A stretch of DNA of 64,000 nt, from contig MSJH02000812.1 of NCBI GenBank assembly GCA_001931875.2, positions 248,001 through 312,000 on the forward strand, given 5' to 3'. Position 1 is the stretch's first letter, and every line of letters starts with the position of its first letter. Of the stretch, positions 47,256 to 57,100 are shown in pieces. Both the position numbers and the translations under genes were made by a program. This DNA is from Byssochlamys sp. IMV 00236 (taxonomy: Eukaryota > Ascomycota > Eurotiomycetes > Eurotiales > Thermoascaceae). The notes beneath the pieces are model-generated. The model did no database searches, was not told where the DNA came from, and saw nothing but the letters and a program-made list of their open reading frames with translations.

Positions 47256-48907
47256 ATGCCAAAAACTAGACGTCTGCTACGTGGCGAAATCACGTACTCG
47301 GCCGCGAAGGACAAAGAAGTCAATATTCTTCATCGCTTGGAGTATTATAACCAGGAAATCCAGTTCTTCTCACTTCTTGACAAAAGCCGCGACTGGATCC
47401 GCGCCGTTGTTTCTTATCACTTGAACCTGCGATCGTCGGACTATTGCCATGTAGCGGACGTATCGGACTGGTTGCATGGGAGCTTCAATGTATGTATACC
47501 AGTGACGATTGTTGATTGGAAAGGAAAACAACAGTCAGGAGACCGTGTTCTTATCCGATTTCCTCTACCATATCGAGTCGGTGAAAGCTACCACCCTGGG
47601 AATGGAGATGAGAAACTCAGATGTGAGGCTGCTACCTATTCTTGGCTACAAGATAACTGTCCCGACGTGCCCATTCCACAATTATATGGCTTCGGGCTAT
47701 CTACTGGTGAGACTGTATGGGTCGTTACTCTACATCTTTAAGGGCGATTTCAAAGACTAATATTATCCAGTTTACACAAGTCACGAATCTCCCTCTTTGG
47801 ATGCGCTGCATACACTTTCTGAGACGGAATATCCTTACGTTGGTTGGCTACCCACTTCCGTCGCGATATGTACGTCGTCATGGCAGTGCGGTGGCGTCGG
47901 GTGATGGGCCGCTGCCCTTCGGTTACCTTTTGACTGAGTATATTGAGAGTACAAGGGGGGAAATGCTTTCAAAAACCTGGGGCATAAAGCGAGATGATCT
48001 TAGATTACGAACCAATTTCTTGCGTGATCTGAGTCGAATATTTCTGAGTTTGGCAAGACACCCACTTCCAAAAATTGGTTCTTTTACCATCGATAATAAC
48101 GGAGTTTTGTCTCTCACAAATCGCCCCTTACAACTTGAGATTCAGGACCTTGAGAATGAAAGAATTCCAACGGATATACCGCGGGACTACACATACTCAA
48201 CCGTTGACTCATATGTGGCCGATATACTTCGTTACCATGATAGCCGCATACGCCACCAACCGAATGCTATAAATGATTCAGGGGACTACCTATATCAGAT
48301 ATCGGCTTTAACAGCCATGCGGGCAATATCTCCACTATTACTCCGACAAGATCTTCGCCGTGGCCCCTATATTTTTATGTTGACTGATATCCATCAAAGT
48401 AATATCTTTGTCAATAAGGATTGGAACATTACTTCTCTTGTGGATTTAGAGTGGGCATGCTCTATACCAGTGGAGATGGTACAACCGCCTTACTGGCTTA
48501 CAGACAAGGCCGTGGATCAGCTCGTGTCCGAAGAATATAACGAATCTCGCTTGGAATTTATGAATGTCCTCACTGAGGTTGAAAAAGAAACTTCCACTTC
48601 CCTCAGAGGTAAAAACCAGACCACTACCGCTTTCAAATTATCTGCCATCATGGAGGAGACTTGGCAGAAAGGCACTTTTTGGTTCACACTTGCCCTTTTC
48701 AGTCCGACTGGGCTTTTTTCAATCTTTGAAAAGCAAATCCAACCACTCTTCACGAAAAGTTGTCCCGATCATGATCCTTTTCATGAAATTATGCCATGGT
48801 ACTGGTCGCTTGATATTGTTAGTACTCTCAAACTTAAGACAGCTGATAAAAAACAGTACGATAAAGACCTCCAGCAGGCATTTGAGAGTGGATGTCTTAC
48901 TGATTAA
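47256..48907 (+). CDS. APH-family (aminoglycoside-phosphotransferase/kinase-like fold) protein, 2 exons
   Basis: Exons 47256-47714 and 47771-48907, intron of 56 nt (GTATGG...TCCAG), 531 aa. The protein has the two-lobed APH layout: an N-lobe with DRVLIRFPLPYRV as the beta-strand/Lys-equivalent region, CEAATYSWLQDNCPDVPIPQLYGFG at the hinge, LPFGYLLTEYIES, then a catalytic-loop-like LTDIHQSNIFVNKDW and LVDLEWACSIPVEMVQPPYWLT at the position of the metal-binding Asp. Fungi have large expanded families of such proteins, mostly of unknown substrate; acquisition or duplication is common. The gene sits in a decayed region, between two diverged direct repeats, but appears intact. A signal or membrane segment is absent. 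Confidence 0.82.
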
Positions 48908-49145
48908 TGAGAATCTTTACTTTCAATAACAGGCTGAGCACTATGCGAGCCTGAGCCGGAGTTCGAAAAAAGTTACCAATTGTCGGGAAAGTTTTGTGAC
49001 GCCATCTTGGCAGATGTTAGGACAGCGACTGGAGAGGCTATGCTGCTCTATTCGGTCCAATACTTAGCAGCGTCAATAGCTTATGCTGCGTTGAGAGCAA
49101 TCAACTGAACGGTGAGCAAATTAGAACCATAAAAGTATCTGTCTC

Positions 49146-49451
49146 AGTGCAGAACAATTGGATAAGGGACTCTCTCTCGTAATGGTCCAACTCAGCATGG
49201 AAAATGTGCGCATCAATGCCGCGGAGATGGAGCGTAGCGCCGATGAAAAACTACTGTGCAGGATTAACGCACCATACGACAGACTTTTCGTAATATATAA
49301 GGACTTCATCACGAATGATTGGGAGGAGTGCCTAAAGCTTAGGGGATTATACAAGCCGCTTTGCAATGGACTTGTAAAACAGATCGTACTGTCGTTGTTC
49401 ATCCATGCCAAGGAGAAAGAACGGCGGCCTGTCACAAGTCGGTGCTCGTAG
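49146..49451 (+). pseudogene. Possible C-terminal exon or relic of an unidentified gene
   Basis: An open frame of about 100 codons without a plausible ATG at its beginning, preceded by TCTCAG (a possible acceptor). Its composition is protein-like and helical (ENVRINAAEMERSADEKLL, YKDFITNDWEECLKLRGLY, CNGLVKQIVLSLF), unlike random AT-rich frames. No family is recognised. It may be the tail of a lost gene or an exon of an unrecognised one. Confidence 0.25.
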
Positions 49452-49555
49452 CATGTATGTTTTGATTGCTTCGTTATTACCCTGTCGCGGCATAGTTCCT
49501 GTTCCTCTCTGCTCTCCTTCAAGTTCTTCGATTGCCAATTTGTCTCGTTACTTGG

Positions 49556-49628
49556 AGCTGCTGAAGATTGTTTAAAAAGTTAATTGAGTTAACTACCTAA
49601 ATTGGCTCTAGCAAGGATCCTGATCGCC
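49556..49628 (+). repeat. Right copy of a diverged direct repeat flanking the APH-family gene
   Basis: The anchors AGCTGCTGAAGAT (49556-49568) and GGCTCTAGCAAGGATCCTG (49604-49622) are identical to the left copy and again followed by ATCGCC/GTCGCC. The interior is AT-rich and diverged. Confidence 0.6.
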
Positions 49629-51040
49629 ACTGGAGGTCAGGATATCGAACGGTAATGTACTGTACATAATTGTTCCATTGAACCACTGTATTATTGTTTT
49701 GATTGCATGGGCCGATTGTTATTGTGTATTTGGATATGAAACTATTTTTTTTTTTGAGTACCACACTCCCATTATTGAACGATGACCTTTAGATTTCCTT
49801 TATACTTACACTTTGATTGTGATGACAAGCTTAAACTGGAAATGATTGTGATTCCAACTACTATCGTGCATCTGTCGCTAGTCGTGGTAGAGATTCTGAA
49901 TACCCAACTTCAAGAATAAAAGATGTGGTGGAAAAATTTGTTGTAGCCAAGGCTTTAATTCCCCATTGTTTATCAGGCTGTTTCTTATTCCCGTTCTAGA
50001 TCTGCTCTGCTGTTCCCGCAGAAATCAAGGTAGCGAGGAGTTCTTCTTCCTCCATTTTGATGTGGAAGCCTTTGAATCAAGTTCCTAGATCTCAATTTTC
50101 CCGTTGAGAGATTTTAGAGTGAAACAAATCTGAGAAAATGACAATTTCCGAGCAATAAAAGGAGGATATGATAACTTATCTCGGCGCGTGGGGAACAAAC
50201 AGAGGTTTGAAAATCTAATATGATGTAGTTGTTCCATTTGGGAGGAGTCAATCCAGTTGTTATATCTGTCTCCTTTGTGGATTCTGGGAATTTGTTACTC
50301 GATTCTGTTGCCATCCCGTAGACATTCGATTAAGTAAGTATGTACCTACCTACCCATCCCACAGACTTGACCAGAAAATCGACTCTACCGTCAAGTTTCT
50401 TCCCCATCTGGGTGGGAGTAGGATATGCGTCTGGTTCCACAATGCGGTTCAAAATGCGTATATCCACGACGACTCTTCCCTTTGGGATCATTGTGCCCTT
50501 TGACTTCGACGTTAAGCCATATCAACGAAGACTACTGGGCATTTGTACAAAGTTCAGTGCGATCGCGGCCCTTAGTTGTCCTTTCCATGTTTCTATATTT
50601 GCAGCACTCAAATAAATCTTGAGCCTAGCCCAAAAAGGAATTTCATCGATCCCTCTGGTTCTTGTCAGAGGGCAAAGGGCAAAAAGTGACATTTGTCTAC
50701 AGGGTCTTGCACCTTTTCGACTATACAAGCACCCCTGTCTCTCTCTTAAGACTGTAGGTTATCAGCATTTATCATAAAGGGATACAAGGCGTCTCAAAAA
50801 AAGAAAAGGTGAGAGATGATATAAAACAGCTCACTGTTCAGAGATATGGCCAAGTCATAATCTTGCAGAAGGGGTAAGATATGGTAAAAACTTACGGCGC
50901 TCTTCGCAGCCTCGGAGTACTAGTTTATACTAAACTAAGTAGTCGAGACAGCCGCGCGGGACTCTCTGGCGTAAGTATGAGTAGTCGCGTATTCCATGCG
51001 TCCTTGTCGGCGAAGCTTGTCATATGTCTGGTCAACCACC

Positions 51041-51486
51041 TCACGGTCCTTGGGACCTAATAAGTATACCTAGCTTAGCATGCTTCAGAAAACTCGACTC
51101 CCGCCCCTGCTTGAATGGGATAGGCATCCATTGATCTAGAGGGATGCTGGTTGACCCTCGGTCAGACCAGATGTCATACGACCTGACCATTTCTTCAAGT
51201 CGAGGTACCGTAAACTGTGACGCCAATGTCGAGTTTCCGTTCGAGACTATTGTCGCCTCGTGCCGCTAAACCCTTTGCTTGGCCTGAAATAGACTCACCA
51301 GTCCATGTGCATGGCTACTTGGAGCATAAGGCAATGTATAAATCGCTCTCCAGTCACGATAGAAAGGTCTTGTGCCCGTGATGTGATCCATACTTTGTCA
51401 TACAGTAGGTTCTTGTCAAATTCGTCTTCTAAGCGATTGGCCACAAGTACCTCCCTTGGGAAACTGAGTGCTTGCTGGATTTTGTT
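51041..51486 (-). pseudogene. Fragment of an unidentified fungal gene
   Basis: A minus-strand exon-like block at 51299-51486 reads REVLVANRLEDEFDKNLLYD, then KVWITSRAQDLSIVTGERF and HCLMLQVAMHMDW, ending in a good donor (TG/GTGAGT). It is preceded by an ATAG acceptor. A second block at 51041-51214 reads FTVPRLEEMVRSYDIWSDRG and continues to RESSFLKHAKLGILIRSQGP before a stop. The two do not join in frame by any acceptor I can see, and no beginning of the gene is found. The residue pattern is clearly protein-like. I do not recognise the family, and it looks like a truncated gene copy. Confidence 0.35.
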
Positions 51487-51801
51487 CTATTTCTATCCGA
51501 CTGGTGAGACAGCAGTAAAATCCGAAAGTTTCTGAGTGGATTAAAGATAAAAATTCAGAATGGTTATAAGAGTTTTCGGCCGATATTAAGAGATATAATC
51601 CGTTTCTCTTTTCTAATGATCTCAGCCGGCTACCTATAGAAACAGTTAGTCTATCAGATTACGCAAAAGGGAGGATTGCCGGAACAAACTCCAGATCGGC
51701 TCAATGCACTCAGCATGTCATATAAAAAGGCTGGCTGTCTCAGAGTGAACAACCAAATGTAGTCAGTCAGCTCTAGAGAGAGCCGAAAGGACTTTCTGTA
51801 G

Positions 51802-52026
51802 TTGCTCTCGTTGTCGCTTGAAGATGACAAAAACGAGTGGGATGTGGAGCAAATGCTCGCATCGAGGCAACGTGCGAGGAAGACTGAATACCTCCGGCGA
51901 TGGAAGGGATTCCCTCCTTCTGAGGATACGTGGGAGCCAGAGGAACATCTCGAAAGGGCAAAGGAGCTTAATGAATTTAAAAATACAGAACGGGCTACAC
52001 AGAGAAAACGCCAGCGGACTTATTGA
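51802..52026 (+). pseudogene. Orphan chromodomain fragment
   Basis: The frame reads EWDVEQMLASRQRARKTEYL followed by RRWKGFPPSEDTWEPEEHLE, an unmistakable chromodomain (aromatic and W..W.P.. signature), then a basic tail RATQRKRQRTY and stop. No ATG precedes the domain in frame, and no integrase or polymerase is found upstream. Chromodomains of this type end the integrase of Ty3/gypsy chromoviruses and also occur alone in fungal proteins. Given the degenerate surroundings, a retrotransposon remnant is most likely. Confidence 0.6.
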
Positions 52027-52099
52027 TTGCCGCGAAGAACCCCCGAAAAACAGACCAACCGAACGCCCGAGATAGACGCGAGCGCCATGGCCATGCTCG

Positions 52100-52739
52100 T
52101 TAAGCAGGCCCCGAACAGTGTGCCTGTCTCTGTTCTTCTATGTCGTCAATCGAGTCAAGAGTGTACGTGCCAAGGAACTCGTTGATATTGTCCACCTCGG
52201 GTTCCCACCCATGTTCTGCCAATATCGAGGCGGCATCCTGCAGAGCCCGGATGCATTTATCTTACTCCGCCTAAGTATGTTAGTAACGAACTTAAGTTAG
52301 ATTACGATCTACTTACCTTATTACGCACAAAGTCTTCCGACTTCGTGTTTGCCATATGATTCCTTGCCCACCCTTCACGAAGCGTTCTGATCAAGCAGGC
52401 TTTGATGCGCCTGTACTGCTATATGGCGCCGGTAATATCACTTAGCTTTCTCAAGAGATTGCGGCTGCGACCGCTGTTGAGCACCCAGATCTTCTTAATA
52501 TGACTATTGTCTTGGAATTGCGCCCGTGCCGTGATTCCGCCGAAGTTTGTATACGCCTGCAGTTTATCTTCCTGTAATAGAGTTAGTTAAGGACAATCTA
52601 ACTTAAGTCAGATTGGGATTAAATACTCTAGGCGCAAGCCTGCCGACCATCTCATAGTAACGGCATGATTGAATTCGTTGCGACTATAGAATAGACCAAC
52701 GTCGGGTTTGTCGTAAGTGCGGCGAACGATTATTAGCAT
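52100..52739 (-). pseudogene. Decayed multi-exon gene of unknown family with in-frame stops
   Basis: Reading minus: from ATG 52739, IVRRTYDKPDVGLFYSRNEF and HAVTMRWSAGLRLE; an intron-like stretch ending CTATTACAG; then LQAYTNFGGITARAQFQDNS, KKIWVLNSGRSRNLLRKLSD, an in-frame TAG, and RRIKACLIRTLREGW; a second intron with perfect signals (GTAAGTAG, branch ACTAAC, CTTAG; 52276-52318); then an early TAA, followed by CIRALQDAASILAEHGWEPE and FLGTYTLDSIDDIEEQRQAH to a TAA at 52100. Two stops and an imperfect first splice junction mark it as a pseudogene. The gene may have continued upstream (a protein-like frame runs to ~52902). The family is not recognised. Confidence 0.5.
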
Positions 52740-53039
52740 TTCCAAAGTCCGCTTTCAGTGGGATTCTATGGGCGCTCCATTGGCTGTTAATCGGTGCAGC
52801 TAACATGGCAAGATCTTGCAAAAGGGAATCAAGGATATGTTCATGGCAGACTCGGATCTGTTGTATTGCGGCAAGTAGAATAGGGGTTGGTGTGCGCGCC
52901 ATACCAACTGGAAACTCAGGAGGTGACTAATGGCCAGAGGAGTGCAGTTTGAACATAAGGGTGATGTTGCATATATGCTCTTAATGAAGTCCATCTCATA
53001 GGGACATATTCTTGTATGTTTCCTGGCTTCGTCTATCAC

Positions 53040-53837
53040 CAGAAGAGCTCTCCTTTGTCACCAGTTGTCTTTCAGCTCTGGACTCTCTGTCAGGTCATTC
53101 AACAATTTGAAGTATTGAAAGCTAGTGTCCAACTTTCCAGTGGAGTAGCTGGCCAAATGATAGTATATACAGCCATCTGCGGTCTGCGCTGTGGCACGTA
53201 TATAGCCTAGCTAGAGTTGATGGAGAGGAGGAGACGATCTGACGGAGGAAACAGACCGAACGATCGGGCTTTTACTAGCAGGGGTGCCTCTGATATATAC
53301 GACCCTCGTGTGTTCGATACGTTCCCAAAGAGCAGCAACGATTTCCATCCGATCGAATATGAGGTTATCTCCTGAACAGTGTGGATAATCTATAACTCAG
53401 AGTATGAGCGGAGATGGAAAGCATAGTAATAAACAGTTCTGACGAGGCAACAGCATCCTTGTGCATTGAGAGAGGATGAAGAGAGTCCGTGCAATTGCTC
53501 AAGGCATCATCTGAAGAATAATCGAACGTTCCATAGAAAGAAGGACACGGTACAGAGGAAGTGCCAAATTTCTAAAGCTGTGTGACGGGCCACGATATAA
53601 TGCAAAGCCTCTTTACTGGGACGATGTAGCAGTTCCAACTAATGAGCTAACGATTAGGCATTTGGAAGAAAGAATGGATATATGATATTGGATTGTATCT
53701 TTTTGTTTATAACAGCAAAATCCTTAGCAGAGACAGTTCTTTGAAGGACTTTGCGGAAGGCGCATTTCTGTAGAGTCGTACTTGGGACTCACGGAAAATC
53801 CAGTATACTTACAACTTCTGTCAGTCTTCGTAACCTT
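53040..53837. other. Region without a supported gene
   Basis: About 800 bp downstream (on the minus strand) of the helicase relic. It has only short, low-quality frames on both strands. Confidence 0.45.
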
Positions 53838-56064
53838 CTAGGAAACCCGACTTTGGAAAGGCTCCCCCGGGAAACTCCCACGCGATAAGCAACAGACTAT
53901 TCCATTGGCGTTGCGTAAATCGGCGGTTGTGATCGATTGCACCCTCATAATCGTTGGGTTTGGGCGGATGATATGCTTTTCCACAAGCTCGTCCCATGAC
54001 CAGAGCAATGCTCGCTCGTTCTTCGTGGATGGTACCTTCGCATCGCTGTCTGATATTTTATACTTCAGGGTGCAAAACTAGCGTGTAAGAATGTGATTTC
54101 GAATAATTAGAGCTGAAATTTTGAGTCACAGGCCTTTTTTCCCGCACGAGGCCAGGGTATAAGAGCCTTGCCTCCCCTACTCTTCTACCGAAGGTCCATT
54201 GGGCGAAGTGGCAGACATAAGGTGTTCTCGATGTCACGACTTCACCAAAATAATTCAGTCTCTCGCTAGGTGCGATCGCAATTCCCAGAAGCTATACCGA
54301 CTAGCAGAATGTTGATAAGCACTTCGCTCATACGCAAATACGCTAAGTACATTGCCGCGGTGATCATCTACTGTGAATCCAATGTCGCCAAAATTTTCCG
54401 CCTGCGACACGACCCAGTCCAAAATGACCACTTTTGCTTTGGTAATCGATAGTAGCGACTGTAGGTACAGCGTTGGAAGGAAGCCTGCCATCGGCAACGA
54501 GAGCGAAGAGACGCTGCCGATAGAAAAAATTCTGTGCTTTGTAGGGACTAATGATGGTTATCTCGTCTGCACGATACGCCCCTGCCTGGTGGTTCCTGAG
54601 GATTATTTCCATGACCAGATCGATATGCGGAACGTTTAGCCTCGAATTTGTGGCTTTATCGATCTGACAATCAGAATGCCTGGGCTCATAACAAGATGGC
54701 CCATGTCCATTCTCGTAGCATCTTAATAGGCAGAAGTTCACCCAACATCGCAGACCATTTCTGGTTCACAGAAATGGAATTCGTACATAGGTGAGAACGC
54801 ATCTTACCTGCATATACCCGTTCATTAAGCCAATCAACGAGACGCTTTTCGGTGAGCTGCAGCATATGACGTCCCAGATGAGCAGCGAAAGATGTCTCGA
54901 CTTGGTTGCTTTATTGATCTGGCAATTGGAAACTGTCGGGCTGAGCAGAAGATATCCTATATCCATGCTCGCGGCGCTCTTGATAGGCAGAAGTCCACCC
55001 AATATTCGAGACCATTTCTTAGTTATAGAAACGAGAATTCGTATATAGGTAGGAACGCATCTCATCTGCATATACCCTTCGTTAAGCTAGTTAACGAGGC
55101 ATTTTCGGTGAGCTGCAGCATAATATGTCCCGTTCTGACGAGACGAGCATCGAACGACGTCTCTAGCTGCAGATCAAACTCATTGAAACCTGGCTCTTCT
55201 TTTGCAGAGAGGACGGTTGGCTGTAGTTGCTTCAGATCTCCGCAAAGGATTACGCCTTGGATTTTGTCCGCGTGGCCCATCTTAGGTAGGGAGATCCAAC
55301 TGCTAGGCTCAACCTCCTTTGGATCCTCATCTCGAATGAGGATTATGCCGTTCGCACATTCGCCAAAGTGGCGTGTAGGAATTGACAGGCCAAGATAATC
55401 ATTCGTGGATATGATGAGGAAAATACTGAAGAAGGCTGAGCTTATAATATATTGGCACACTTTCTTAAATGAAAGATCTGCCTTGCGACGGTCCTCCGCA
55501 TCCCACGAACTCATTGGCTGCGTCTGCATGAGCTGTAGGTACTTGCGAAACTCTGCAAAAATGTCTGCTTCTTCCCCTTTTTCGAAGCCCGCATCGTAGG
55601 CTTCCAGGCGTCCTCTCGTGGAACACCCCTCGATACAGCAATTTGTTCAAATTGCTGTTCCTCTGAAGTGTAGTTGCTGATGAGTTTTGTCCCTGTCACT
55701 TCTGCGTCAAGAGCAGCCTGGACAGCATGAGCTTCCAAAGACATGTGCGGGAGACCAGATCAGCGGTCTTTAAATCCCTTTCGGATAGACTGTGCGAACT
55801 CAAGCATCTAAAATCGTTCCTTGAGTGTACTCTCGAGCTTTCAAGTTATTATTTTGAAGTTCATGTATAGCACTGTACTGTGGAGCATCAACGGAAGTCT
55901 TCAGGCATTGAAGAGAGGTTTGTTTGCACGATTGGCCACCACTCGTCTCTCGGTAAGTTCTCAGAGGATCGATCTGAGACCCCCTGTCTCTGTTGAACTT
56001 TTCAATTGCCTCGCAAATGGCGTCGGCAGCGTAGTGAGTCGGGGCCGACAAGATGACGTGCATG
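53838..56064 (-). pseudogene. Decayed UPF1/NAM7-like superfamily-1 helicase gene
   Basis: Helicase blocks appear in order on the minus strand in several frames. Near 56060 is LSAPTHYAADAICEAIEKFN, the segment that normally follows Walker A; the P-loop itself is not visible. Near 55300 is RDEDPKEVEPSSW, a Walker-B-like motif altered from the usual DEA. Then come GVILCGDLKQLQPTVLSAKE (motif III), YRADEITIISPYKAQ (motif IV region, ~54560) and VPTVATIDYQSK (motif V, ~54450), where the frame breaks and resumes as AKVVILDWVVSQAENFGDIG with TVDDHRGNV. A 79-codon block at 53838-54077 with a good acceptor (STKNERALLWSWDELVEKH) may be its last exon. A ~257-bp internal duplication (54630-55120) further disrupts it. 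It is non-functional as a helicase. Confidence 0.7.
54630..55120. repeat. Diverged ~257-bp tandem duplication inside the helicase relic
   Basis: Matching landmarks recur at a constant spacing: CAGAAG + TCCACCCAA-like at 54731 and 54988, TGCATATACCC at ~54810 and ~55068, and GGTGAGCTGCAGCAT about 45 bp after each. The copies differ at many positions, mostly as transitions, so the duplication is old. Confidence 0.75.
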
Positions 56065-56399
56065 CCAAAATATGGACATCTTCTTTATGACCCCCTCCTT
56101 AAGATCGGATACGTCTTAAGTTTTAGGACAGGCGGACAGCTCTTGTTGTGGCCGATAATAAGTTCTGCTGTGACCTTCCCCGAGACTTCGTCACCGAATC
56201 TCAGAACCAGCGACCCCGTCACACTTTGAAAGTGACACGCTTCGAGTCGCTAATCGCCTTATCTCTGTGCTTCGTCGTATCGAAAACAACCGCATAGAAG
56301 GAGTCCCTCGGCAGAACAGACCCAACATTCCTCGTCATGGAGCTGGCAGGCAGTGAACCTGTTGGCCCCGAAAAGAGAGAGAACCGCCAACCCACTCCC

Positions 56400-56665
56400 C
56401 TAGCGAAGGGCCGCTTCGAGGCTAACAATCAAACGCCGGAACTCATCTAGCAGACCGCGAAGCTGGCGCAGCAGCTCCTCGACGTCATTAGAATCAGAAG
56501 AGGCATCGGAGGGCACGACAATCGGGGCTACATTCACCACGTCAGTAATGAACAACCCAACGGAAGAGCTCACTTACCACGAGGGCTCGAACCCGGGAGA
56601 CCTTCAAGACATTAGCTCAGAATTCACTCGACCAGGACAGGAAGGAACTTACGACGCGGAGGCAT
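56400..56665 (-). CDS. Mini-gene: 54-aa protein from three small exons
   Basis: Exons are 56653-56665 (13 nt), 56578-56601 (24 nt) and 56400-56527 (128 nt), with GT-AG introns of 51 and 50 nt whose donors are all GTAAGT. The phases fit (1, then 1), and the frame runs from ATG to TAG as 54 codons. The protein begins MPPRRLPGSSPRAPIVVPS, then has Ser/Asp residues, then a helix with leucines at regular spacing (VEELLRQLRGLLDEFRRLIV) that could form a coiled coil or amphipathic dimerisation helix. I do not recognise it. Two consensus introns around such short exons are unlikely by chance, so I think the gene is or recently was real. It lies just upstream, on the same strand, of the helicase relic. 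Confidence 0.55.
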
Positions 56666-57100
56666 CTTGATGAGGAGGTCTTGAGAATGTTCTTCTTGTT
56701 CTTGTTTCGCAGGGCCAACAGAAAGGTCCAGTCTCCACGAATTCGACCAATATGGCCAACATCGTTCTTCTTATTGGGGAATTGCCATCGCTGCGCAACG
56801 GCTGTGCTTGACCGTCTCTTTCCCAGGAGCCTGGAAGCTCATCCGCGCAAGATCGCTGATCTTCAAACAAAAAGCCTCTTGCAATTTCAATTTCGGTTCT
56901 GCGAACCTTGTGACAGCCAGGATTCTGTTATATGCGACGTTAAGGAATCCCGGACAGCTCACAGCGGGAGGAACATGGCGGCGGTGCAGGCGGAGATCGA
57001 CAAGAATTCCTAAAGTGCATGTAAGCCTCAATCATCGACATCCTTGTGCAATGTCCAAACTTACCACTTCGCTCTCGCTGGCAGAGTATATATAGAACGC

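Larger units (their letters stand above)
48908..51040. other. AT-rich region with one possible relic exon
   Basis: About 2.1 kb downstream of the APH-family gene. It contains the relic frame at 49146-49451 and the right direct-repeat copy at 49556-49628. There is a T12-14 run near 49746. Frames elsewhere are short and unconvincing. Confidence 0.45.

Noticed and set aside
52291..52606. A 14-bp inverted repeat (ACTTAAGTTAGATT) suggesting transposon ends
   Set aside because: Both arms fall inside intron-like sequence of the decayed gene, with no target duplication or transposase; more likely chance or intron similarity.
56578..56601. A GGTTCGAGCC match resembling a tRNA B box (minus strand)
   Set aside because: No acceptor-stem or anticodon arm can be formed around it, and it lies inside a small coding exon with consensus splice sites.
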